Assembly: GCF_000801105.2 (NCBI RefSeq)
Contig: NC_079514.1
Span: forward strand, 29,623,075 to 29,687,074
Direction: 5' to 3'
DNA length: 64,000 nucleotides
From: Raphanus sativus
Lineage: Eukaryota; Streptophyta; Magnoliopsida; Brassicales; Brassicaceae
Each line of letters starts with the position of its first letter. Within the stretch, counting starts at the first letter, position 1. Positions 23,598 to 35,550 of the stretch are shown one piece after another. A model generated the notes under the pieces. That model saw only the letters and a list, made by a program, of their open reading frames with translations, did not search any database and was not told the origin of the DNA. Position numbers and translations under genes: made by a program.

Positions 23598-23603
<6 letters not shown>
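21408..23603 (-). CDS. Cysteinyl-tRNA synthetase, cytosolic type
   Basis: This class Ia enzyme charges tRNA-Cys with cysteine. Eight exons (minus strand) are 23603-23431, 23318-23255, 23137-22976, 22890-22720, 22641-22360, 22282-22157, 22056-21838 and 21746-21408. All junctions are GT-AG and in phase, giving 511 aa, the usual size. The HIGH motif is at residues 43-46 (FSHIGHA) and the KMSKS loop reads KMAKS at 271-275. The zinc ligands C34, C214, H239 and E243 are spaced as in bacterial CysRS. The C-terminal half holds the DALR-type helical anticodon domain. There is no organelle transit peptide. The ATG at 23603-23601 is the first in frame and is preceded directly by a long GA run. The neighbourhood counterpart is At5g38830. 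Confidence 0.95.

Positions 23604-23671
<68 letters not shown>
23604..23671. repeat. (CT)n / (GA)n microsatellite abutting the CysRS start codon
   Basis: About 34 perfect CT units on the plus strand are read as GA in the CysRS transcript. They lie in the 5' UTR immediately before the ATG. In frame they would encode Arg-Glu repeats, but no ATG lies upstream of them. Confidence 0.95.
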
Positions 23672-23674
<3 letters not shown>

Positions 23675-24211
23675 CGGCGAAGGAAACGAAACCAAGGTTG
23701 AGTGAGAAAACCCTTTTCTTCTCCTGCGAGCTGTTACTTTATTTTCACCAGTGGGTGAATTGGGCTTTATTTGTTTCCTGTGGGCTATTATGTTCACGAT
23801 GTTGGATCCATTATGTCAATTGTGGCCTTGTTGGAATTGATCGAGAGTCCGTCCGATTTTCTATTATAAAAATAGCCATATTGTTGAAAAATATAAAATC
23901 TATTAAAATTAGTCAAATCTCAATAGTAACTACAGTTTGATCCGCGCGTCGAACGTTTGTTTTTATTTTTTTACAAATAAATATTTATTTGAATAAGTGA
24001 TAGATATTTTAAAGTTTATCTGTTTAAATAACATTTTTAACCACAATAATTTAATAGTTAAACCAAATAATTTTATTTTATTTAATTTATTAACCATCAA
24101 TCGTATAATCTATATTTTTAGAATATGATCCGTATATCTGTAAAATGTATTTTTATCTTTTCACGGATCAAAATTTTATGTTAATGTATAGTAAAATCGT
24201 TGTATATACTA
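23672..24211 (-). promoter_or_regulatory. CysRS upstream region
   Basis: This is the sequence upstream of the CysRS gene as far as the Helitron end at 24212. It is AT-rich beyond 23850. I do not see a convincing TATA box at a defined spacing, so this is positional only. Confidence 0.4.
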
Positions 24212-24700
24212 CTAGGATCGGTCCCTCCTACGGGTGGGATACACTTTACTTATAATATAAGTTACTAATTTTTATATGATTTTGTGGTTTGTATTTTAGG
24301 TTTCATTTGCAAGAGATGTGTATATAATGACTTATGGTATTGATATATTTTGTGAGCTTTAAATGGTCTTCATGCTTTTTCCTTTTAGTAAAAATGATCT
24401 CATATTCGATGTCAAAATGGTTTACTTTTTACCTAATATTAATTCTCGTATAGATTAAGTAAAAGTTTTCTTCTTTAATCTCATACACTAACATTTAGAG
24501 TCATCCATTTAAATTAAATGGTTTTGAGATATTTTAAATTCTCTGTGTTACAATTGAAATAAAAATAAAATAAAAATTCACTGGTTAAATATTTAATTAT
24601 ATGTTTAAAGAGAATCCTGGACAGCGATCCTTTGTGAAAATATTTAATTGTATGTTTTCTATCTCTTTTTAGAAAAAAAGTTTTCTTTTAACTTTCTATA
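24212..24700 (-). mobile_element. Helitron 3' terminus (minus strand)
   Basis: Read on the minus strand the end is ...GGGACCGATCCTAG|T (24212-24215), preceded by an imperfect hairpin around TCCCACCCGTAGGAGGGA. The element extends to the right. Its 5' end was not identified, so the right limit is arbitrary. The interior is AT-rich and non-coding. Confidence 0.5.
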
Positions 24701-24712
24701 TTGTCACCTCTG

Positions 24713-24940
24713 TATTATAATGTTGAACATATTTTAATTTATGCATTTAAAGAAACTTTTAAATTTTAAATATTTTTATTTAAAAAAGAATGAATTCTTG
24801 AAATATTAAAATAAAATAATTTTTACTATCTTTTTAAATAAATTTATTTTAATATTTTAAAATATTCATTCATTTTTAAAATAAAAAAAATAAAAATTTC
24901 TTTAAATGCATAATTTATAATAGGTTCAACATTAGTAATT
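24713..24940. repeat. Foldback (hairpin) element, about 230 bp
   Basis: Two arms of about 100 bp are inverted copies. Left TAATGTTGAAC...ATGCATTTAAAGAAA is mirrored by right TTTCTTTAAATGCAT...GTTCAACATTA. The transcript would fold into one long hairpin. Structure and size suit a MITE. No target duplication was fixed. Confidence 0.7.
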
Positions 24941-25195
24941 TGTAGAATTTTCAACGTATATGTAGATGATATGTCATACCAAAAAGAAATTTAATAAAAA
25001 ATTTATTAGAAAGAAAACAATGGTTAATATATTTGAGTAAAATAATAAGAAGGTGAGATGTGAACAAAATGATGTCTCCGAGAGCCGACTCAATAACAAA
25101 GTTTTGTTGTTATTTGTTACAGTACTTGTTTCGTTTTTGTTTCCAGACTGTTTTTTTTAATTAAAACATTGTGTATTGGTGTTATCAGATTATAT

Positions 25196-25743
25196 CCCTG
25201 TTCGAAAACGCGGCGTACGCGGCCGATTAACCGGCGGAAAAATGCTCCACGGTAGAGTACCGCCGCGAGTTGGGCCAACTCGGCTAATAACTCGGAAATG
25301 TTGTGAAAACTTGTTCTCGCCTTCGTTTTTGTTTAATACCTGTTGTACTTATCTTAGATCTATAAGGTTTGTGTAAATCCTTGACGAAAACTGAAAGAAA
25401 ATGATGAAAAAAATGGTGGAAAGGTGAATGTCTGCGTATTTTTTAGGGCTGCAGGTCACGTTGAAGGAGATGAAATGCAAAATGATTTTTTCATCCTTTT
25501 ATTAAACTAAGTAAAAGTAAAATATGGACCTTTAACCCATGGACATAGCCCAATTGAGGGTTTAAGAAATCCATAATTACTGCAACAAAGCAAATCTTTT
25601 CTTTAATCTTATATTAAACCTTAAAAATAATTTTTTTTTCAAAATTACGCCCCGAATAATTCCCGTATAATCACCGATTAATTGATTCGGCGCTAGGCCC
25701 TACTCAACCGAACGCGTTACGCCTAGCGCAATTTTGAACATTG
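25196..25743. mobile_element. hAT-like non-autonomous element with 8-bp duplication
   Basis: The termini are CCCTGTTCGAAAACGCGGCG (left) and, read inward from the right, CAATGTTCAAAATTGCGCTA. They are flanked by identical GATTATAT at 25188-25195 and 25744-25751. An 8-bp duplication with C-rich TIRs fits hAT. The 548-bp interior has no transposase. The short frame at 25176-25376 is not a gene. Confidence 0.75.
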
Positions 25744-25751
25744 GATTATAT

Positions 25752-26569
25752 TAGGACGGATGCCAAAAAAAATATTATATTAGAACGTATGATAAAGAAA
25801 ACGAATGTTTCATCATTATTGGTTTTGGTTAGGGAGTCTAAATCGCTGTCTCTTGGTCTGTATTGTCAATTAGCTCAGGTTCCCTTTAGGTTGTAACTGA
25901 CTAAATCACCTAGGTTCTTAGAGGTTTTTTAATTTTTTTTTGCGGTCTCTTTGAACCTGAATGGCTAGTTTAGCAGATTCTGGTTTCAATTCAGTTTGTA
26001 ACCGAACTTTCATTTTTTTCGAAGTAATGACATTTACAGTTTAGCAAAAAAGAATGTTTCATCATTATCAATACTATTAAAGTTGAAGCATGATCAACTG
26101 ATATTAGTTGTGTTTAATTTAAAATATAACTTTATTTAAAATATTACAACCTAAAGTAAACTATTACTAGATATAACTGCCCACATTCTATACCTCTGAT
26201 TACGTTTGAAAATATAACCGTCAGGGTCAAAACACGAATTGGCTACTAAACACTGTTGTTTTTTTCTCTGTGAAACCGCATGCATGATTCTTTACATGCT
26301 ACTTTTTAGTTTTGACCATTAAGATTTTTATCTCAGGGATGGATATATGGACCTTTCGACCCATGATTTACAAGATTAATTATACCCAGCATAAAATGAT
26401 AGTTTAGATATGTATATATTTATGTTTAAAAAATATTAAAAAAATACTTAACTCCAGTTTTTAGATTTTTATTTTCTTTTGACATATAAAATATCAAAAT
26501 AGTTTAGATTATTTAATTTTTTTTGTAACAAGTTAAGATTTATGATATCTGACAAAAACTATCAAAATT
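25752..26569. other. AT-rich intergenic DNA
   Basis: No gene is seen. At 26069 the text TCAATACTATTAAAGTTGAA resembles a plus-strand Helitron 5' end, but no partner 3' end was identified. Confidence 0.4.
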
Positions 26570-27130
26570 TAAAAATATATAAATATTTATTTATGTAATG
26601 TGAATAATAAAATTAAACTTAAAATCCAAAGTAAATCAAAAGTAAAACATTATTAATAAAATGTTGATAACATTTTTTTGGGTTTAAAAAAAAAGATCTA
26701 TTGATTCAAAGCTAACTTCCTTATCAAAGCTTATACAAAATAGATTTTAAAAACATATTTAAAAACTAAAAAGTAAATTTATCTATTGATTCAACTAGTG
26801 GTTTAACCGGTAACCGAGCTCTAGATTTTAGTGATTATTACGGCTTTTATTGGGGTTTTAAATATCAAGACTTAAAATTTCATAAATACTTATATCTGTT
26901 ATGTGAATAATAAAATTAAACTTCAAATCCAAAATAAACCAAAAGTAAAACATTATTAGTTAATTGTCGATAACAAAACTAAAAAAACCTAACTTCTTTA
27001 TTAAAATTATACAAAACAGATTTAAAAAAAAACATAATTAAAAACTAAAAACAGTAAAAAGTTATATATTTCAACCGGTAACCGGTTCCGGGTTTTAGTG
27101 ATTTTTGCGGGTCTTATAAGGTTTTTAAAT
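26570..27130. repeat. Diverged tandem duplication of about 300 bp
   Basis: Copy 1 is about 26570-26870 and copy 2 about 26875-27130. Both contain ATGTGAATAATAAAATTAAA, then AAGTAAAACATTATTA, then a block with ACCGGTAACCG and TTTTAGTGATT. The last motif also occurs in the Helitron family of 1-373 and 48.9 kb. It is non-coding. Confidence 0.65.
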
Positions 27131-27439
27131 ACTGGTTTTTCACAAAACTCAAACCAAATTTATCTTGGATCAACAAGTTTATCGGTTCAACCACATATCC
27201 AGATCGAGTTTCAACCACATATCCATTATCTAGTCACGTTTTTAAAGTGGCATCACATTTTTGAATGGGTTGGATGATTGGAAAACAAAAAAAAAATCGG
27301 GACAGCAGAGGTAGGGGATTTAGCTAAGTTATACCCTCTGTATTTCAAAGCCTCGAAATAAACTCGAAAGAGATAAATTTAAAGCAATTTCCGAGAACAT
27401 GCATGTCACGGCGAATTTATTTGGGAGATTAAGATCTCC

Positions 27440-28640
27440 ATGAGGATTTTAAAATCAGAGAAAATGCTCAACGACTTGAATTCCTGAAAGAATGCATCTC
27501 AAAGAGCATATTGACCGCCAAGGCCTCAACCATTAATGTTGACGCAATTGTAGTGTGGTTTGAAGAGTTTGAAAGAGAGACTCCTGCTGACAGATTCTCG
27601 AAGGTCCATGTAAAGCCCCCACAACAGAAATATGGCTGCCGAGAAGCATCCTCAAACACACATAAAGCCTAGCTCACTGGGATCCGAGGTCACTGGATGC
27701 CGCAGAAGTACAGTATCTAGGGAGGAGCCCTGTTTGACGTCTTGCACTAATTACCAACTCTGAGCTTCACTAGATGCTCTGGACGCAGTTTCTTTCTCAG
27801 ACATAACAATACTTCCAAACATGAACTTTTTACGACCAGAATAAAAAATCATAAAACCCATGGATAAAAGGGGGAAACAAGTTCCAGTTGGGGGAAGATT
27901 GATTAGGCATTTGGCATTGGGCAGGAGAGAGGTTGCTGAGGTTGTCTGGATCAGATTAAGAGTGTTACTAACTAACCGGGATCTAAACCCAAACTCTCCT
28001 CACAAATGGGCACTGGAAAAATATGTGCAACGATTTTTTGGTTTTCCACACCTCTTAAACGTAGCATTGAAAGCTATGCCACACTTCAAAAGATTGACAC
28101 CCGATGAGAGGGCTTTATTAGCCACCTTCCATAGCAGAAAATTCATCTCCGGGGATGTCTGAAGCTGCAAGATGTTGTAATTCCAATTGATATCTTGATC
28201 AAGTGGAAGTTGGGAATGTGAACATAGCATACCTGAGTTAATATAATACCCTCTCGATTTCTTAAACAACCAAAGAAGCTAATCTTGATGATGGTAGTAG
28301 CTGGGAGCAAGTTCCAGGATCTTATCCTTAGACTGAGGTAATAGTGTCCTTATCACAGGTACATTCCACTGCTTAGAAAGTCTCATGTCACAATTCTGAA
28401 AAGGCGGTGGACCAATGGGGGTCGTCGAGGTTGTAACAGAGAGCCACGGTTCCTGACACACTTTGATGTCTGGGACTGAACCAATTGTCCATCCTAGACC
28501 TTTTTGAAGCATTTCTCAGCCCAATAAGATTCCGCGCCATCCGTGTGACCCTGAGTTTGGCGCTTTGGCTTCCAAAAACTGCTCGTATGACAGCATTGGC
28601 CAAACAGAATCTGGTCTAGTTTGGAAGAGGAGTTTGAGAT
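27440..28640 (-). pseudogene. Decayed LINE ORF2 3' part
   Basis: Several minus-strand frames carry recognisable pieces of LINE ORF2 C-terminal sequence in the right order. They are a segment with GWTIGSVPDIKVCQEPWLS (about 28490-28440), a zf-RVT-like stretch with EMNFLLWKVANKALSSGVNL and KRCG (about 28170-28020), and an RNase H-like piece with ASTLMVEALAVNMLFEM (about 27560-27480). Frameshifts and stops separate them. No endonuclease or RT catalytic region and no clear ends remain. Confidence 0.75.
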
Positions 28641-29213
28641 TAATCACCAAGCCACTTTAGACAATAAGGCATCATCGGAGATTTTGATTTAACAAACCAA
28701 ATTAATTCAACCACATAAAAATCAGTCTATACAATGTTGAATATTAAATAAACCAAAAAAGCCGAAATATCTACCCTAATTTTCACACAACCTTGCCGTT
28801 TAGACCCATGAACTTCAAATTTCATTATAAGATCACATCTTCCACAAAAATATTTTACAGTAAAGAAAATCTTGATAATAACTTACACTGTTGACAGTTA
28901 ATGACTATAAGCAAAGCAATGATTACATACTTACAGCCTCCAAAACCATCAATGGGGAATCATTGTTTTCATGTGCTAGATATTGTTTTTTTTTGTTCAC
29001 TGATATTTTTGTAAGAACTCAGAATATTTCTTATAGATCATGTGAGTTTCAGAGGATTGAAAGTATAACAAGATCATGAACTTGGTCCTCAAAGAAAGAA
29101 CAATAAAAAATTCAACAAACTCAATGATTGTGTGCAATTTGGAAAATGATAAGATTCTCTTCATAGAATTATAAAGTAAATTTTATTAGTTATTTAATAT
29201 TTTATTAAAAAGA
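28641..29213. other. Intergenic DNA downstream of the prolamin-like gene
   Basis: AT-rich, with no recognised feature. Confidence 0.5.
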
Positions 29214-29534
29214 TTACAAAATATATCCCGGGAACTTTTTAATGCATATGGATTTGAAGATTAATGTATTCAAAGCTGTGGTAGGAAAGACAAGCAAGAG
29301 GCATTCAGGAAGTTGTTTTACTGCTTGGCAACATTCTCTTGTTAGAAATCTGGTAACATTAGCCGACGCTAATTTCACCGCCTCGAAACATCCAGGCACT
29401 GTATTTAAAGCTGTTTGCTTTGGACATAGTGAAGTTGTAATCGGCTGATCATTTTGGGCTTCCAATGGTTGGGCGATCCATGCTGATATTAGGGCTAAAA
29501 AGAAAAACATGAGTTTGATTTGTTGAGGTTTCAT
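29214..29534 (-). CDS. Small secreted cysteine-rich protein, prolamin-like (ECA1/DUF1278 type)
   Basis: A single-exon frame of 106 aa. Residues 1-26 form a signal peptide (a hydrophobic LMFFFLALISAWIA core ending near LEAQ). The mature part has six cysteines in the order C..C..CC..C..C, with the pair in RECCQAVKQLPEC. This is the pattern of the plant prolamin-like family (PF05617), which includes egg-cell-secreted EC1-type and other reproductive peptides. Family members are commonly intronless and found in multiple copies. The start is the only upstream ATG in frame, just 5' of the signal peptide. Function is inferred from the pattern only; a divergent lipid-transfer-like protein is the alternative. 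No close neighbour shares its role. Confidence 0.75.
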   Translation of the reverse strand: MKPQQIKLMFFFLALISAWIAQPLEAQNDQPITTSLCPKQTALNTVPGCFEAVKLASANVTRFLTRECCQAVKQLPECLLLVFPTTALNTLIFKSICIKKFPGYIL

Positions 29535-30535
29535 TTTTGACTAGATTAAAAATTGATTTTATAGGTTTGGATTGTGTAAGAGCTGAAGAGACCTTTGATT
29601 TGGGTAGACAAATAGAAATGAGTTCTAGTACTAGTCTTTATGTCAGGAATATTATTATATAGAAAGATAAATATTTTGGTCAAAAAAGATAAGATAAGTT
29701 TAGAAAGATTGACTATAAGAGATTACATATTTGGAAAGTTTACCAGTTTGTTTGACTGATGTGAAACTAATTATGTGATGAAATTATATACGTTCGATTG
29801 TAATTCTTTTTCTTTGTGGAGTACAAGGAAATATGACTGTTAGTATCATTTCCATCTTAGATCCAGAATATTGAGTAGTCCTGGATATTCATTTTTCGAG
29901 TTAAAAGGTTAGGTTTTCCGGCTTTCACTTTGTTCAATTTTCGAATTATCACACTGAAATTAGCCAAATTAAATTTTAGTTCGGGTCAGTTCGGGAATCA
30001 GGTTATTCAGTCCGGTTGTGAATATTATAATATGTTCCGAATTGAACTGAAATGATTAATATTTCGCTTTGTTTGGTTATATTGATTGAAAAAAAATCAA
30101 TCAGCTATATTTGGTTATTTTTGGTTTGTTTAGTTATCTTCCGGTTGATATTTTTAATACAAATATAAAACTTCGGTGTTTATGAATGATTTATAAACCA
30201 TCCATAACGTACGAATAAACAAGCAATTAGGAGGTTAAGAAAAAAAAAACACCATCTCTCTTCACCCAAAAACAAACATCATCCCTTTCTTTTAACACCA
30301 AAAACAAACAACATCTCTCTATTTATTCATGACTTCCTTACTTACCTTCACCCTCACAAACATAAACATTATAGCTTGTAAAAATTAGAACCACTGAACA
30401 TATCCTTATTCAAGAAACAATTACACAAATTAGAGAACCAAAATCGAAAATAAACATAAAGCATAACTCATCACACATTGAAAATATGTTTTTTTTTGAA
30501 TTTCTGGATTATGTTTTTTTTTTTAATTTCAGTAA
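29535..30535. other. Upstream DNA and low-complexity spacer
   Basis: The first few hundred bases contain the promoter of the prolamin-like gene, with no clear motif placed. The remainder is AT-rich repeat-like DNA with no gene. Confidence 0.4.
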
Positions 30536-32044
30536 TCTATACTATTAAAAGGGAAGCAGTCTTGAAAAGTCGACTTATACAAGTTGTTTTGGACCCTTTC
30601 ATTTAACTAACAATATTTTTGGTCTTACCTAATATTTCTCTAACTAAATATACTACCTTATATTTAGCTGGCATTAGTTTTTATTATTGCTCCCATAAAA
30701 GAGGATTAATATTTACATGCCTAATTATAAAAGTGATGCTTAACATATTATACATACCTGTTGACGAACCAATAAGTCTAAAACTTAACATATTATTAAT
30801 TGTACAGTAAACATATTTATAACATAGTATAACGTTCGTGTTGCTACCATATATTTCCCTAATCGTACTGAATTTAAAGATAATTGTTTTTAAATATTTG
30901 CATACATGCTCGATTTAAAATTATGTGTGCACAACACACTATAATATATGTTTAATATTATAAATATTTACAAAAATAAAATATAGAAAGAAAATCAATG
31001 TAATATAATATTTTTCTACGGCATAAAATTCATGGCCAGGACTTCTGATATATATCATTTGTGCATCTCCATCTCAATAGTAAATCGTATAATAATATAT
31101 TGTTTACTGAAAAAAACATATTATCTGAATATCTACACTATGATACTTCATATTCATATGATTTTATGATCATTTGTATTTTTTATAACAAAAAAAATAA
31201 ACCAACAAAATTTTCATTGTAATATTTTTAACAGTTTTTAACAGTTTGTGAACAAAAAAAAGATTTTAACAGTTTTAATAATTTATAGTTGTTTTAAAAA
31301 TTCAAAATATAACATACAAGAAAAAACTATATTTTTATTATATATTTAATGTGATTGTTTAAATTTTTTAACATCACAAATTAAACAAAAAGATGGAGAA
31401 TGCAAAATTATTATCAAATATTTATTATTCAAAATTATTAATTGTCATATATATATATATGTTACTCATATTAAATAATTCCGTAGTTTCTATTTAAGAA
31501 AAGAACGAAGAATAATTTTTATGCATTATTAATCAATTTGATAATTAATTTTATAAAAAGAATAATATATATTTAGATGGACCAACATATTTTTCTTAGA
31601 ATTCCGAAAATCATCGTGGTGATGACACGTGACTACATTCAAATGTTGTAATGTTCCTCAATTAATATATAAGGGATAATATTCTAACTTTTGTAAAAAG
31701 ATGAGTACTTTGGGTATCTGATGGGTCTCACGTATGATCCGAACTAGACCCAAAATTTACGGGTCTTAAAATAACCAAAAAGTATTTTAGTGGATCCGAA
31801 CCAAATCTATATTTTTGGTTTCGGTTCGTATTTTGGATCCAAATAAAATGCACAGACCTAAAGATTTACATAAAATATATACATGCGAAATTTGAAATAA
31901 ACTAATTTATAATTTATATAATTGTAAAAAATTATATGCTTTAATATTTACAATAATGTACAACAATCAGCAAATACTAATTCATATTTAACTGTTTATA
32001 GTTTTAAAAAAATCCGCGTTTTCAAAGCGCGGATCAAAATTTAG
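30536..32044 (+). mobile_element. Non-autonomous Helitron
   Basis: The 5' end is TCTATACTATTAAAAGGGAA, preceded by A (30535). The 3' end is TTAG (32041-32044), followed by T. The hairpin CCGCGTTTTCAAAGCGCGG (32014-32032) lies 8 bp before the end. The usual CTRR ending is TTAG here. The 1.5-kb interior is AT-rich with no replicase. A small frame at 30619-30810 is not supported. Confidence 0.7.
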
Positions 32045-32210
32045 TTTCTGTTATGATTGAAAATATGTTAATAATATTTAACATTTAAAAAAAAACATCC
32101 GATAAAATAAACTCAATCCATATCCACACTCACATTTACAAAAAAAAAATAGTTAAATAGCTAGACCCGCATCCACTCTCGTGGTCTTCGCAGCGGGTCA
32201 AACGGGATGA

Positions 32211-32219
32211 ATGTTGCTG
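32211..32219. repeat. 9-bp target-site duplication, left
   Basis: ATGTTGCTG is repeated exactly at 42998-43006. Nine base pairs is the hallmark of Mutator-family insertion. Confidence 0.9.
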
Positions 32220-32675
32220 GAGGCAATTGCTACCAAGCCCCTAAATGTGAAAGGCAAAATCTCTTATGGGCTCTGTCAATCGCTTATGCCCCTCTAGAGT
32301 TAATGAAGAGTGAAAAGACAAAAATGCCCTTCGTGGGCGAAATAAAAAAAAAAAATTGGAAAATCGAAATTGGTTTATTTGTTTGGGGTGGGTTTGGTTT
32401 GAAACTCGGGTTTGGTCGGATAGCTCTCGGTTTCGGTATGGAAATCGAATTGCAATTGCCTCAATTGATTGGATTGAAATAAATAATAAATTATATGAAA
32501 AAAAAAACCTCGAAATAAATCGAGCCTCTCCTCTCCCCCAGCTCAGCTCAGCTGCTGCTCGACCCTCACGTCCCCGCCTCATTGGAATCAAAGCTCTTCC
32601 CGAACCTCGCCGACGCAGCCGGACGAAAACATTTCCACCGGCAAGGCTTCCTTCCGACTAGAGTAGTAGGCCAGA

Positions 32676-35427
32676 ATGCAGGTTCTCTTCTCTCTCTCCC
32701 TCGATTTGCATTGAGCATTGGATGATTAATTTGAGATTTGGTATGTGGAGCTATTGTCTCATGTGAAACAATGCAAGCATATGGTTGAATGTATGGGATT
32801 GAGATGAATCACATATTGAGCTTATAGTACCCGAAACCTCTGAATTTCAATTGATTTGTAGAATTAGATAAAACTAGTATAACTGATTAAAACTAAGTAG
32901 AACAAAGAGCAACTGGTCTAACTATAACTTTATTTTGTTGTTTTTGCAGGATGCTATGTCCAAACACATGTGCTTACATTTCAAATTCAGAGATCGCATC
33001 TCTTGTATAACCATGAAGACAACAGTGGAGGCTATAACTTTGGCAATGATAGAAGAAAGGTTGTATAAAAAGCTGAGTTTGGATGAAAGGAATGTAAAAC
33101 TGGCGTTAAGGTACAAGCCGATGGTGTTTGGATGTGAAGTATCAGAAGAGTGCAGAATTTGTGATGATGATGAGTTGTTCGGTTACCTTCTTTCCATTGA
33201 TAAAGACAACCGTAGAAGTCTTTTGTTAGTGGAGGAGACGAGTAACTCGGATCACCACTTAGATAAGCTGTCCAGAGTGGGCGGAAGTTCGTTTGGTATG
33301 AATCACGAAGTGTTGCAGGGAAATGATGATGAAGAAGTCGGACCAAACGCCATAACTCTGTACGTTGAAAAGGGGCAAGAAAATCTACAGGCAGAGAATG
33401 GTGATGATACAACACATGATGATTTTATGGATACAGACGACACTGCAGCTGAGACGGAGACTGCAGCTGAGACGGAGACTGCAGCTGAGACGGAGACTGC
33501 AGGTGAGATGGATAGCAGTGGTAATATAGAAACCGTTATGAGAGTTACGTATATTGAGCAGCCACCTTTACTGAAATGTAGTCAAGTTATAGAGGAATGG
33601 GGAGACGGTTTGGGTCTGTTCAAGCTGCAGGAATTTCCAAACAAGAGATCACTTCAAGAGGTGGTGGATAGAGCTGCATTTGGTGAAAGCTTTCGTTATG
33701 TTATCAAAAAATCTGATCGTAAACGGTTGGTGTTAAAATGTTGTTATGAAAGCTGTAAATGGGGATTGCGAGCTGCGAGGATTGGAGTTACGGATATTTT
33801 TTCTGTTAGGAGGTACGTGGGTGTGCATACATGCTCTCGGACTAGTCAAAGTAATAGCTGCAACATCAAGAGGAAAGGCTCTGCAGGATTAGTTGCAACT
33901 TTTTTGAATGAGGAATATCCTGGAAAACTGAGGACTCCTCTCCCGAGAGATATCATGGATTTAATCAAGTTAAAACTGGGTGTATCAGTATCTTACTCTA
34001 CAGCCTTGAGAGGGAAAAATCTAGCTATGCGTGAGTTGCGTGGTAATTCAGAAGACAGCTACAAGATGTTGTATAGCTACTTGCACATGCTAGAGCAGGT
34101 TAATTCCGGAACAACAATAAAGGTGGAGTTGGATGAGGCAGGAAAGTTCAAGTACCTTTTCATAGCTTTAGGAGCTTGCATTGAAGGGTTTAAGGTCATG
34201 AGGAAAGTGATTCTTGTGGATGCAACGTTTTTGAAGAACGGATATGGTGGTGTACTAGTATTTGCTAAAGCTCAAGATCCTAATCGTCACCATTATCCCC
34301 TCGCGTTTGGGGTACTCGACGGTGAGAATAATGCTAGTTGGACTTGGTTTTTTGAGATGCTGAAAACTGTTATACCAGACTCGTCTGAAATAGTATTTAT
34401 GAGTGATAGGAATCAGAGCCTCATCACCGCTGTAGCAAATGTGTATCCACAATCTCACCATGGCCATTGTATATGGCATCTAGCTCAGAATGTGAGAAAT
34501 CATGCTTGTAACACCATCAAAGCCGTAGTGGCATGGAGATTTATGGAGTTGGCTAGGTATTACACATTGCATGAGTTCGAGTCTGCTTATGCATCTTTTA
34601 AGGTGAGATATCCTTCAGCCTTCAAGTATTTGGAGGAGAACACTAAGAGAGAAACATGGGCTAGGGTGTATTTTCCAGGTTGTAGATACAACTTGGACAC
34701 TAGCAACAGTGTGGAGTCGATGAATAGCGCGTTTAGGGATGCAAGGAGGTATGCCTTGATACCACTGTTGGATACAATAATCAAAAAGATTTCTGACTGG
34801 TTTAATGAACATCGGAAGGACGCCGTGTCTGGATCGATTGATACCAAACTGGTTCCTCTGGTTGAGATCCATTTGCACAACTTATGGGGCAAAGCTGAGA
34901 AAACGCCAGTGCGTGAGCTGAATAGTTATGATCTTGAGTACGAGGTAACCGACACTGACGATGGGAAGGTTTATTTGGTGAACTTGATAGCGAAGACATG
35001 TAGCTGTAAGGTATATGATTATGAAAAGTATCCTTGTCTTCATGGACTTGCTGCTTACTTAGATTTCCTTGAGGTTCCTGCTGTTCATGGTCGTCGACGT
35101 GAGGTCAACATAGAGTATCATCAGTTGAGCTCACAGTATTACTGGACAGAACTTTGGGCAATGGCTTATTACAGGACCATTTATTCTGTGCCGGATAAGT
35201 CTGAATATAATGTACCAGATCACATCAAACTGCTCCAGATCATACCTCCAAAAAAGCTAACGAGGAAGGGAAGGAAAAAGGTTAATAGGAATCCATCAGT
35301 TGGAGAACGGCGTAAAAGGACACAAAATGTAAGGCGACCGAGGACAAATTTCGGGTTTAGTTGGCTGTTGTTTGGAATGCGTACTAATAATCCAAGTGAA
35401 CCAAACAATCCAAGTGAACCGAACTAG
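32676..35427 (+). CDS. MuDR/MURA-type transposase of the MULE
   Basis: Exon 1 is only ATGCAG (32676-32681). An intron follows at 32682-32949 (GT...AG), then exon 2 at 32950-35427, giving 827 aa. The N-terminal about 90 aa look PB1-like. An acidic linker follows with an 18-bp repeat (AETET x3). The MuDR DNA-binding zinc region is at about residues 233-303 (KCCYESCKW ... GVHTC). The DDE domain has D426 (LVDATFLKNG), D488 (MSDRNQS) and E591 (NSVESMNS), with the IWHLAQN block between the second and third. The SWIM zinc finger C-x-C-x9-C-x-H is at 686-700. A basic C-terminal tail is followed by NNPSEPN repeats. All catalytic residues are present. If the first exon is not used, the in-frame ATG at 32956 would start four residues later. 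Confidence 0.92.
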
Positions 35428-35435
35428 AACTTTTG

Positions 35436-35550
35436 GTATGTTGCCTTTGATATGTTGTTGCTTTTGGTATGTTGAACTTGATATGTTGCTTTTTGTATTT
35501 TGAACTTGGTATGTTGCTTTTTGTATTTTGAACTTGGTATGTTGCTTTTA
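35436..35550 (+). repeat. 28-bp tandem array in the transposase 3' UTR
   Basis: About four units of roughly TATGTTGCTTTTTGTATTTT followed by GAACTTGG start 9 bp after the transposase stop codon. The second assembly copy is at 38103-38217. Confidence 0.8.

Noticed and set aside
23427..23675. CysRS N-terminal extension of Arg-Glu repeats
   Set aside because: The extension has no ATG; the GA repeat is in the 5' UTR and translation should start at 23603.
27860..28162. 100-codon plus-strand frame
   Set aside because: It is antisense to the decayed LINE zf-RVT region, which gives the better protein match.
32207..32661. Open frames at the MULE left end
   Set aside because: They cover the TIR and 5' UTR; the transposase starts at 32676 with a credible intron.
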